From positions 62,001-126,000 of the IMG/VR virus record IMGVR_UViG_3300034101_003554: a stretch of 64,000 bases of DNA. One strand, written 5' to 3'. Both the position numbers and the translations under genes were made by a program. The notes under the pieces were generated by a model. That model was not told the DNA's origin, ran no database searches, and saw only the letters and a list, made by a program, of their open reading frames with translations. Positions 6,896-14,712 of the stretch are shown one piece after another. Source of the stretch: a virus. Within the stretch, counting starts at the first letter, position 1. The number at the start of each line of letters is the position of its first letter.

Positions 6896-8906
6896 TTTTT
6901 GATTTTTTAACTTCTTTTTCTTTAAACACTATGTTTTCTTCATTGGTTGTGAGTTCATATTTTTCATTCTCAGCAACATTTCCGTTAAGTACTTCCTCCG
7001 ATATGAAATCTTCAATTTTGTCTTGTATGGCTCGTTTTATTGGCCTTGCACCATACGTTTCATCAAATCCAACTTTTGATATTAAATCATAAACAGATTC
7101 ATCACAAGTTATATTATAATTTAATCCATTCAATCTATTAATTAATTTTTCAATTTCAAGTTTTACAATTTGTTTAACTTCTTCTTCTTTCAAAGTATTA
7201 AATACAATAATTTCATCAATACGATTTAAGAACTCTGGGGCAAAAAACTTTTTAAGTTCTTTCTTAAGCATATCCCTTTTTTCTTCTTCCTCAATATAAG
7301 AATTTGAACTTGTTTTAAATCCAACACCAGTTCCAAATTCTTGGAATTTTTTAACCCCAAGATTGGAGGTCATAATTATGATACAATTTTTGAAATTGAT
7401 TTTTCTTCCCAATCCATCAGTAAGATGTCCATCATCCAACACTTGAAGTAATGTTGAGAATACATCTTTATTCGCCTTTTCAATTTCATCAAATAGAATA
7501 ACTGAATATGGTTTATTTTTAACTTGTTCAGTTAATTGTCCACCTTCATCATAACCAACATAACCTGGAGGTGAACCAATCAATCTTGATATTGAATGTT
7601 TTTCTTGGAATTCTGACATATCAACTCGGATAAGGTTTTCTTCACTACCGAATATTTCTTTGGCCAATTGTTTTGCTAAATACGTTTTACCCACACCAGT
7701 TGAACCCAAGAAAATAAATGAACCTATAGGTTTACTTGGGTCTTTGATACCAAGTCTATTTCTACGGATTGATTTGGCAATTTTGGATACAGCTTCAGAT
7801 TGACCAATGACTTTGGAAGATAGATTATCAGCCAATGATGAAAGTTTATTTGTTTCATCTGAGTTCATTTTTGATACGGGTATTTTGGTCATATTAGATA
7901 CAACTTCATATACCAATTCAAATGAAATATCTTTCTTCTTGGTTAATAAATCAGATTCAAATTTTTTCTTTTCTGATTCTAATTTATCCAATATTTTTGT
8001 TTCTTTATCTCGTAAATCTGCAGCTTGTTCATAATTTTGACTTTTAACAACCTCAATCTTTTGTTGTTTAATATCCAACGCTTGAAGTTTCAAGTCTTCA
8101 ATTATTTTAGGCATTTTTATTTCCACTTGACTTCTTGCTCCAACTTCATCAATAATGTCAAAAGCTTTATCAGGGAATTCTCTATCTGTGATATATCTTT
8201 CAGCCAAATCAACACAAAGTTTTAGAATATCATCACTATAATTTACTTTATGATAATTTTCATATTTGTCTTTAACATTAATTAGTATCTGTAAGGTTTC
8301 TTCTTTTGTAGATGGGTCAACAATTACTTTTTGGAAACGTCTTTCTAATGCCCCATCTTTTTCAAAATTCTTTCTATATTCATCCAATGTTGTCGCACCA
8401 ATACATTGTATTTCACCCCGGGCCAAAGCTGGTTTAAATATGTTTGAGGCATCCAATGAACCTGATGAATTCCCAGCACCAACAATTTGGTGTATTTCAT
8501 CAATGAAAAGAATTATGTTTGGGGCAGATTGTAGTTCTTCAATGATAACTTTCATTCTTTCTTCAAATTGTCCACGATATTTTGTTCCCGCAACAATAGA
8601 TGTCATATCCAAAGACATAATTCTTTTATCCATCAAATTTCTTGGACATTCCCCATTCAATATTTTTAAAGCCAAACCTTCCACTATGGCAGTTTTACCA
8701 CAACCAGGTTCACCTATTATGATTGGGTTATTCTTTTTTCTTCTTGATAATATTTGAGCAATTCTTGTTATTTCTCTATCTCTACCTACCACGGGATCTA
8801 ATTTTCCTTCTTCGGCAAGTTTGATTAAATCCTTTGCAAAGTTATTTAACACTGGGGTATCACCTTTACCTTTTGTTGAGTAATCTCCATCTTTTGATTC
8901 TATCAT
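6876..8906 (-). CDS. ClpC-like AAA+ protein unfoldase, lacking the N-terminal repeat domain
   Basis: 676 residues with two AAA+ modules. D1 has Walker A GEPGCGKT (65-72) and Walker B LFIDEI (133-138); D2 has GSTGVGKT (401-408) and ILFDEI (470-475). The linker at about 283-310 contains a UVR-type motif (EQAADLRDKE), as in ClpC, rather than the long ClpB middle domain. The double Clp-N domain is missing: the protein starts about 15 residues before the D1 region. D2 contains VGF at 528-530, at the position of the ClpC loop that docks on ClpP. Such proteins unfold substrates for ClpP or remodel complexes; no clpP is in the window, so a host ClpP would be needed. C-terminal GARPIKRAIQDKIED is typical of Clp/Hsp100. 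The basic KKSKKKKGTE tail is unusual. Confidence 0.93.
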   Translation of the reverse strand: MIESKDGDYSTKGKGDTPVLNNFAKDLIKLAEEGKLDPVVGRDREITRIAQILSRRKKNNPIIIGEPGCGKTAIVEGLALKILNGECPRNLMDKRIMSLDMTSIVAGTKYRGQFEERMKVIIEELQSAPNIILFIDEIHQIVGAGNSSGSLDASNIFKPALARGEIQCIGATTLDEYRKNFEKDGALERRFQKVIVDPSTKEETLQILINVKDKYENYHKVNYSDDILKLCVDLAERYITDREFPDKAFDIIDEVGARSQVEIKMPKIIEDLKLQALDIKQQKIEVVKSQNYEQAADLRDKETKILDKLESEKKKFESDLLTKKKDISFELVYEVVSNMTKIPVSKMNSDETNKLSSLADNLSSKVIGQSEAVSKIAKSIRRNRLGIKDPSKPIGSFIFLGSTGVGKTYLAKQLAKEIFGSEENLIRVDMSEFQEKHSISRLIGSPPGYVGYDEGGQLTEQVKNKPYSVILFDEIEKANKDVFSTLLQVLDDGHLTDGLGRKINFKNCIIIMTSNLGVKKFQEFGTGVGFKTSSNSYIEEEEKRDMLKKELKKFFAPEFLNRIDEIIVFNTLKEEEVKQIVKLEIEKLINRLNGLNYNITCDESVYDLISKVGFDETYGARPIKRAIQDKIEDFISEEVLNGNVAENEKYELTTNEENIVFKEKEVKKSKKKKGTE

Positions 8907-8923
8907 ATTTTTCTTTTTAATTA

Positions 8924-8951
8924 ATTATAATATTTATTTTTACATTTTCAA
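8924..8951 (-). promoter_or_regulatory. Candidate sigma70-type promoter for the Clp gene
   Basis: On the minus strand TTGAAA, a 16-nt spacer and TATAAT end about 18 nt before the ATG, predicting a very short leader. AT-rich context makes this moderate evidence. Confidence 0.4.
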
Positions 8952-8990
8952 CTATGATAAACTGACAATTTGTTAATATTATTTTTATTC

Positions 8991-9019
8991 TTGACTAGTT
9001 AATTTAATTGATATATAAT
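8991..9019 (+). promoter_or_regulatory. Candidate vegetative promoter TTGACT-N17-TATAAT
   Basis: A near-consensus -35 TTGACT, exact 17-nt spacer and consensus TATAAT, 42 nt upstream of the ATG at 9062. The downstream hexamer extends to TATAATTG, one base from the Bacteroidetes -7 consensus TAnnTTTG. This suggests early expression by the host sigma factor. Confidence 0.55.
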
Positions 9020-9061
9020 TGAATTATAACAATAAAAATAAACTTTAAAAAATATATTATT

Positions 9062-9496
9062 ATGAACGGAAAAGATTTTCATAAAAGATTCGAGGAATTT
9101 TTCAATCAATTTTTCAATCAAGACAATCAAAAATTTAATACGCCTATGGATGGATTTTTAAAAGCATTAAATCCAGATGACATTTCAAAAGAAATGAAGA
9201 AATATAGAAAATCGATTAAAGAATCTAATGATGGGTTATTTACAACTATTAGTTTCATTTTTACTAATCCACCATTTAGTGATAAGAGTGAAGCTAATGA
9301 GTTGAAATCTAAATTAGATGAATGTGTATCAAATCAAGATTTTGAGGAAGCAGCAAGATTAAGAGATAAAATTAAAGAACTTGAAAATAACTCATCTAAG
9401 GTTAAAGATTTGAAAAAAGAGTTAGATATTGCAATTAAAGAACAAAATTTTGAAAGGGCAATTGAAATCCGAGATGAATTAAAAAAAATAAACTAA
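9062..9496 (+). CDS. Protein with two UVR motifs, possible Clp adaptor
   Basis: 144 residues. The N-terminal ~75 residues are polar with Phe-rich helices and unassigned. Two UVR helical hairpins follow at about 80-108 (QDFEEAARLRDKI) and 115-142 (QNFERAIEIRDEL). UVR motifs occur in UvrB/UvrC and in McsA, the adaptor that binds ClpC; the ClpC-like gene lies directly upstream in divergent orientation and carries a UVR-type linker itself. A partnership with that unfoldase is a specific inference from architecture and neighbourhood. There are no zinc-binding CxxC pairs as in McsA. A strong vegetative promoter precedes it and a terminator follows, so it is monocistronic. Confidence 0.75.
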   Translation: MNGKDFHKRFEEFFNQFFNQDNQKFNTPMDGFLKALNPDDISKEMKKYRKSIKESNDGLFTTISFIFTNPPFSDKSEANELKSKLDECVSNQDFEEAARLRDKIKELENNSSKVKDLKKELDIAIKEQNFERAIEIRDELKKIN

Positions 9497-9500
9497 TCAT

Positions 9501-9524
9501 AACCCCTCGTAATTGAGGGGTTTT
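9501..9524 (+). terminator. Intrinsic terminator
   Basis: ACCCCTC / GAGGGGT stem with a 6-nt loop and T-run, 4 nt after the UVR gene. Confidence 0.85.
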
Positions 9525-9538
9525 TAAATTTAAAAATT

Positions 9539-9781
9539 ATGGCAATATTAAGAGAAGAAATCAGAGGTACAAAAATTATTAATGAAATTCAGTCAAGTAA
9601 TATTAGAAAGACAGAATTTGATACAGAATCAAAAGAGTTAATTGTGGAATTTAACAACGGACTCATATATTCCTATGAAAATGTTCCTCATCAATTGTAT
9701 ACCCAATTTAGGATGTCGGAATCCCAAGGTAAGTTTTTTAATTCCAAAATAGCAAAAGTATATAAATACAAAAGATTGTGA
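9539..9781 (+). CDS. KTSC-domain protein, 80 aa
   Basis: The C-terminal ~55 residues match the KTSC pattern: a conserved Phe/Leu strand, NGLIYSYENVP, a Tyr-x-x-Phe helix, SQGKFFNSKI and a terminal KVYKYKRL. These small domains occur in phage and bacterial proteins, some of them fused to lysyl-tRNA synthetase; the molecular role is unclear. The protein is a stand-alone domain. It starts soon after a terminator and precedes the large M23 fusion gene by about 30 nt. Confidence 0.75.
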   Translation: MAILREEIRGTKIINEIQSSNIRKTEFDTESKELIVEFNNGLIYSYENVPHQLYTQFRMSESQGKFFNSKIAKVYKYKRL

Positions 9782-9813
9782 TAATTATAGTGGTACACTA
9801 ATATTTATCATTT

Positions 9814-11760
9814 ATGGAAAGTTTAAATAAAGTCATATCTAGTTTTAAATTAAATTCAACATTACAACCAAAAATTTGGATTGATGGGGGTTCAAAAATA
9901 AATCCAAATGTTAGAAAAAATTTATTAGAAATAGCATATCAATTCATTGATTCCTTTGGGATGGATGTTGTAATTGATGATATCATAGTAACAGGTTCAA
10001 TTGCAAATTATAATTGGTCAGAGTATTCGGATGTTGATTTACATATTTTGGTAGATTACAAACAGTTTTCAAATAAACTTAAAGATATGTATGTTGAATA
10101 TTTTGATTTAAAAAAAATAGTTTTTAATCAAAAAAGAGACATAAAAATGTTTGGTTATGAGGTTGAGGTTTTTGTTGAAGATACTGATGTAAAAGGTGTA
10201 AGTGGTGGTTTGTATTCTGTATTAAATGATGAATGGATAAAAAAACCAACAAAAGAATCTGTTAAAATTTCAAAAGAAGAAATTATTAAAGGGGCTAAAA
10301 AATGGATGAGTATTATTGATACTTTGATTAAAAACTCTGACGATGATGATATTGAAGGTATTCAAAGTAGTGTTAAAAATTTAAAAAACAAACTCAAAAA
10401 GTTTAGATTAAGTGGTCTTAAGGAAGGAGGTGAGTTAGGGTTACAGAATTTAATATTCAAAGTTTTAAGAAGAAATGGGTATATTGAAAAACTTTATTCA
10501 ATTCCATTACAAAAAATAGATAAAAAACTTTCAATTAAAGAAATTACATTATCATCTCCACTTGAAAACTTGGAGGTTGCTGCTAAATTTGGCGTTGTTA
10601 GACCTGGATTGGATACTACAAGACCACATTCTGGTACAGATTTTAGAGCAAGTACTGGTACACCAATTTATGCCCCAGCTGATGGAACAATAGTTAAAGC
10701 TGATATGGGTGAAAATGGTGGATGTGGGGGTTCAATATTCATTGAACATAGTGATGGTTTAGAAAGTCGATTCTGTCATAGTAGTAAAATTATGGTGAAT
10801 GTTGGTGATATAGTTAAAAGAGGTGAAGTTGTAGGACTTGTAGGTGGTGGACAAGGTGACCCAGGTAGAGGGTTTTCAACAGGTTCACATTTACACTATA
10901 CTTTAGTCAAAAATGGTGAATTGGTTGACCCTATTGACTATATTGATAAAGATTTTGATATACCAAATATTGAGGCTGAAGAATATGAGGCGACAGAATT
11001 AAATATATCTTTAGATAAAATATCCGAAATAAAGGAAAAGATATATGATTATGATTCTAGTTTAGAAGACAATGATGACCCTGAAATTTTGGAGGATTCT
11101 AAACAAAGTAAATTTATGTCAGATTTTTTAAAAATGGTTAAAAGTGATATTGATGTATCTGAAGATGATAAAATTATTACCAATAATCCTGAAGTTGAGC
11201 AAATACAAATAGCTTTACAATTTTTAGAGTATTTAGATTTAAATTATGGTATTGATGGATTTTATGACGAAAAAACAATAAATGCTTTAAATGAATTTAG
11301 AGATGATTTTGATTTACCAAAAACAAGTGAAATAAATAAAGATGATTTATTATATATGTACTATTTGTTATTATACAAATTATTTGATGACACAAAATTA
11401 TCTAGAATAAACAAAACAATTAATTTTGATGAGTTAAAAATAACAAATATAAATAATTTTTATCAAATGGTTTTAATTACTATTGGGGCTGATATAACAT
11501 ATAATAATGTTAATTTTTTAAATGCTTGGAATGATGCAACTTCAATTGGGGGTGAAGAAAATCCATTTGGGTTACCATATAAGAAAGAAAAAAATATATC
11601 AAGTCCTTTGTATAATACAATAGATATTTTAAACACTGTTGAATATAGTTGTGTTAGATTTGGTTTAACAAAAAATAAAAAAATTGATGAAATTTTAAGT
11701 TGTCCTATATTTAGGACTAATGATTTAAAAGAAAAAATTAAAAATTTTTTACATAAATAA
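9814..11760 (+). CDS. Nucleotidyltransferase-like / M23 peptidase / PG-binding fusion protein
   Basis: 648 residues. Residues about 40-125 resemble a minimal nucleotidyltransferase: GSIANYNWSEYSDVDLHI gives Gly61-Ser62 and Asp73/Asp75, with a VEVFVED strand after it. Residues about 255-380 are an intact M23 (LytM) peptidase: His272 and Asp276 in HSGTDF, His322, and HLH at 359-361. Residues about 460-520 resemble a peptidoglycan-binding domain (GIDGFYDEKTINALNEF). M23 enzymes cut peptidoglycan cross-links, so the C-terminal part is a plausible virion lysin or endolysin. The N-terminal fusion is odd and I know of no standard role for it. No signal peptide. A TATTTATC lies only 4 nt upstream of the ATG. 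Confidence 0.8.
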   Translation: MESLNKVISSFKLNSTLQPKIWIDGGSKINPNVRKNLLEIAYQFIDSFGMDVVIDDIIVTGSIANYNWSEYSDVDLHILVDYKQFSNKLKDMYVEYFDLKKIVFNQKRDIKMFGYEVEVFVEDTDVKGVSGGLYSVLNDEWIKKPTKESVKISKEEIIKGAKKWMSIIDTLIKNSDDDDIEGIQSSVKNLKNKLKKFRLSGLKEGGELGLQNLIFKVLRRNGYIEKLYSIPLQKIDKKLSIKEITLSSPLENLEVAAKFGVVRPGLDTTRPHSGTDFRASTGTPIYAPADGTIVKADMGENGGCGGSIFIEHSDGLESRFCHSSKIMVNVGDIVKRGEVVGLVGGGQGDPGRGFSTGSHLHYTLVKNGELVDPIDYIDKDFDIPNIEAEEYEATELNISLDKISEIKEKIYDYDSSLEDNDDPEILEDSKQSKFMSDFLKMVKSDIDVSEDDKIITNNPEVEQIQIALQFLEYLDLNYGIDGFYDEKTINALNEFRDDFDLPKTSEINKDDLLYMYYLLLYKLFDDTKLSRINKTINFDELKITNINNFYQMVLITIGADITYNNVNFLNAWNDATSIGGEENPFGLPYKKEKNISSPLYNTIDILNTVEYSCVRFGLTKNKKIDEILSCPIFRTNDLKEKIKNFLHK

Positions 11761-11826
11761 ATAAATGTATTTATTTAACTTGTTATATATTTATATAAAA
11801 ATAATTTCATAAAAAAAAACTAAAAT

Positions 11827-13074
11827 ATGGGAAATTTAAAACCTATCGGTAGTGAAAAATTACAAGGTATAGACAAAATAAAAAGAATGATTGAGATTTC
11901 ACAATATAATCTTAATATTCCACAACCAATCAATGAAGTAACATCAAATGAATTTAAAAAAACATTGTCAGATGGTAACACATATCACATTGTAAAAGAA
12001 AAAAGTGGATATGTTTTAAAGAAAGGAATTAATGAATCTACTGCAGAATATATTGAACCTATAAAAAATAGAAAATATTATCCATCATATTCGCAAGCAT
12101 TAAAAAGACTAAATCTAATAATTAAAGAAGTTAATTCATTGACTGGTTATGATAATAATTTATCATTATTTAATGAGTCTGATGATGTCAAATATTTTTT
12201 GAAATACGGAGAACAAACAGAACAACAACAACCAGCAGGTAGACAACAACCAGCGCCAGCCCCACAACCAGCACCAGCTCCACAACAACCCGCACCTGCA
12301 CCAGCTCTACAACAACCAGCACCATCTGTTGATGGTGAACCTGAGATTGATACAGATATAGACTCTGAAATGGACACTGATATGGATATGGGTGATGAGG
12401 CAGATATGGAAGAACCTATGGATGATACTAGCGGAGAAAAAGAAGAAGTCGTAACATATAAAACAATCCAAAAATTGGTGGGTAAATTAGGACAAAAAAC
12501 AAGAGAATTTTTGTCTAATGAAGAAAATCAAATGGATTCAAATCAAATAAAATATGTTATTAATTCTATTTTATCTGCATTGCCCTTAGATTCACTAGAA
12601 GAAGAAGACAGAGAAGAAATTATGTCAAGTTTTGAAGGTGGTGAAGAAGAAGAAGGTGATATGACTGATATTAGTGGTGAAGAAATGCCTGATATGGGTG
12701 ATGAAGAAGGTTACGAACAAGAACCTATGGATCAACTACCACCACCCCCTCCAGCACCAGAAACTGCGGAATCGTATCACCATAGAAAGATGGGTAGTAG
12801 AAATATAAAAGATAGAACAGATAGGATGAAAGAAGTTATTGAAAATGTTTTTTCTGAATCAAAAGTTGATAGAGTTTTAAAAAAATATTTCAAAAATAAC
12901 AATTTAGCTAAAATTAAAAATTTAACAGAATCATATAAACAAGAAAAAGCGGTATCAAACTTTATGGATAATAATCCAAATGCTAAATTTTTGGGAAAAA
13001 CTTCAAAAGGTCAAATGGTATTTGAAGTTCTCAATGAGAGGTTTTATATTTTTGCAAATGGTAATGTTATATGA
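11827..13074 (+). CDS. Acidic protein with Pro/Ala/Gln linker, probable virion or prohead component
   Basis: 415 residues. A basic N-terminal ~110 residues is followed by a Gln/Pro/Ala low-complexity linker (about 137-168), a very acidic Asp/Glu/Met segment, and a basic C-terminal domain. PINE at 34-37 is compatible with a gp21-type cleavage site. The mix of acidic helical and low-complexity parts resembles prohead-core or internal proteins of T4-like phages, and the gene is one in a run leading to the terminase. No catalytic domain recognised. A TATTTAT motif lies about 32 nt upstream. Confidence 0.65.
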   Translation: MGNLKPIGSEKLQGIDKIKRMIEISQYNLNIPQPINEVTSNEFKKTLSDGNTYHIVKEKSGYVLKKGINESTAEYIEPIKNRKYYPSYSQALKRLNLIIKEVNSLTGYDNNLSLFNESDDVKYFLKYGEQTEQQQPAGRQQPAPAPQPAPAPQQPAPAPALQQPAPSVDGEPEIDTDIDSEMDTDMDMGDEADMEEPMDDTSGEKEEVVTYKTIQKLVGKLGQKTREFLSNEENQMDSNQIKYVINSILSALPLDSLEEEDREEIMSSFEGGEEEEGDMTDISGEEMPDMGDEEGYEQEPMDQLPPPPPAPETAESYHHRKMGSRNIKDRTDRMKEVIENVFSESKVDRVLKKYFKNNNLAKIKNLTESYKQEKAVSNFMDNNPNAKFLGKTSKGQMVFEVLNERFYIFANGNVI

Positions 13075-13481
13075 TGTATTTAGTATTTGTTAATGAACTA
13101 GGACCAAATTATAAAGGAGATAATATATACGAATTTATTTTTTCTGATACAATTGATGATATTTGGGGGGAGTCTTGGGAGTCAGCACCATCTAATGGTT
13201 ATCCTCATCCACCAAACATTGAATTGATAAAGAAAGTAGGTGTTTTAAAAAATGATAAAATTGTATTATCTGTCATTCAAAAATCTGATTATTTTTCAAT
13301 GATGGACGCTATTGATGATGTAATTGCGTTGGCTTGGGAAAATGAATCTGAAAGTGTAAATTTTGATGTGAATAAAAGATTGGTTTTTAGATTTGGTGAA
13401 AACATTGAGACAATAAAAAATAAATTATACGAAAGAGACATCGTATTAGAATTTGAAAGGAAAGTGCAATATGAATCTTAA
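13071..13481 (+). CDS. Hypothetical phage protein, 136 aa
   Basis: Overlaps the previous stop (ATGATG), which indicates translational coupling. The protein is soluble, acidic, with WGESWES and YPHPPN motifs and a C-terminal FEFERK-like segment. It is reminiscent of hypothetical proteins near structural genes of large phages, but I cannot assign a family. Start could be 13071 or 13074. Confidence 0.65.
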   Translation: MMYLVFVNELGPNYKGDNIYEFIFSDTIDDIWGESWESAPSNGYPHPPNIELIKKVGVLKNDKIVLSVIQKSDYFSMMDAIDDVIALAWENESESVNFDVNKRLVFRFGENIETIKNKLYERDIVLEFERKVQYES

Positions 13482-14694
13482 TAAAAAAATCGGTTTCTTA
13501 TTAGATAAAGGATTAAATCCTAAATTTATATCTTCATTAAATGAAAACAAAATTAATTTTTTGTTTGAAACAATGTCAAAAAAAGAAAATAAAGAACAAG
13601 TTACGCAAGTACCATCAAAACCTTCATTTAAGGTTGGTGATAAAGGAGGGACATTACCACCAAATGACAAAGGATATGCCATAAAAAAGAATACAGATAA
13701 TACAGTAACCGCAACACCTATGGAATCCGAAATAAAAGAGGATAATATTAAAGAAAAATTTGAATCTAAAGCTCAACAAGGATTATTTTGGGCACGTTGT
13801 AATAAATGTAAAAGTGAAGATTGTAAGTGGTGTAAAATGGCAAAAGAATTTTCAAAAAGTACATCAAAGAAACATCCTGAAAAGACTGTAAAATACAAAA
13901 AGAAAGAAACTAATGAGGAGTTTACTATGGCAAATTATTTTGATAAATTGACTAGTACATATACCAATAATGTAAAAAATAAACTAACTAAAGAAGAGAT
14001 ATTAAATAAACATTTAACAACTCTTGTTGAAAACAATTTAAGACCAACTATGAAAAAAAGAGATTTATTAAAACTAATTGAATCTAAAATCAAACGTAAA
14101 AAAGGTTTGAATGAAGATTTTTATTATGGTAGTGAATTAGGGGAATCATCATATGGTGAACCAATGACATTAGACCCTATGACTACATTTGATACAGAAA
14201 CTGACATTGAAACTAAGAGAGAGTTATCAAAAGTTGCTGAAGTTGAGGATTGTGAAACTGGTCAAACATTTTATATTAAACCAAAAAAATCTACTAGTCC
14301 TAGTGACATTTATATGATTAGTGATGGTGGAAGTAACTATTGTGTTCAAGTTATCAAAATGGTTAAAAAAGAACCTAGTGATTTTAGAATAATTGAATCA
14401 TATAGTGAATGTAATGATTGTATAATAGATTTAAAACTTAATAAAAAAGAAGGAGGTGGTAAATCACAATTTGGGGTAGAGACATCTTATGGTACAGATA
14501 CTAGTAGTGATAGTGGACCTAGAATAAAAAAATTTGGTAAATTTACACCAGATGTTGACAAACATAGTACTATTGATCCAGACACATTAAGGTTACCAAA
14601 AGCTGGTCGTGAAAATACATCAAAATTTACGGCAAGTTTTAGAAGAAACTTGGATAAAATAAATGAAATTTTAAACAGAAGAAATAATATTTAG
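13471..14694 (+). CDS. Probable virion protein with Cys-rich motif, 407 aa
   Basis: The frame opens at a TTG at 13453, but ATG 13471 with AAAGGAAAG just upstream is preferred; it overlaps the previous gene by 11 nt. Residues about 112-127 contain ARCNKCKSEDCKWCK, a four-cysteine cluster suggestive of metal binding. Low-complexity Lys/Glu/Ser segments surround it. A beta-rich region (CETGQTFYIKPK, NYCVQVIKMV) with further cysteines lies in the C-terminal half, and the protein ends in KINEILNRRNN, a variant of the terminal helix seen at 2125 and 2690. Function unknown; its position suggests a structural protein. Confidence 0.65.
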   Translation: MNLNKKIGFLLDKGLNPKFISSLNENKINFLFETMSKKENKEQVTQVPSKPSFKVGDKGGTLPPNDKGYAIKKNTDNTVTATPMESEIKEDNIKEKFESKAQQGLFWARCNKCKSEDCKWCKMAKEFSKSTSKKHPEKTVKYKKKETNEEFTMANYFDKLTSTYTNNVKNKLTKEEILNKHLTTLVENNLRPTMKKRDLLKLIESKIKRKKGLNEDFYYGSELGESSYGEPMTLDPMTTFDTETDIETKRELSKVAEVEDCETGQTFYIKPKKSTSPSDIYMISDGGSNYCVQVIKMVKKEPSDFRIIESYSECNDCIIDLKLNKKEGGGKSQFGVETSYGTDTSSDSGPRIKKFGKFTPDVDKHSTIDPDTLRLPKAGRENTSKFTASFRRNLDKINEILNRRNNI

Positions 14695-14712
14695 TTATTA
14701 AAATTATATAAA

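Noticed and set aside
9802-9809. TATTTATC as a promoter for the nucleotidyltransferase-M23 gene
   Set aside because: Only 4 nt before the ATG, too close for a -10-type element unless translation begins further downstream.
12147-12377. Minus-strand Gly/Ala/Cys-rich frame
   Set aside because: It is the complement of the Pro/Ala/Gln linker of the plus-strand gene; the composition is an artefact of the repeat.
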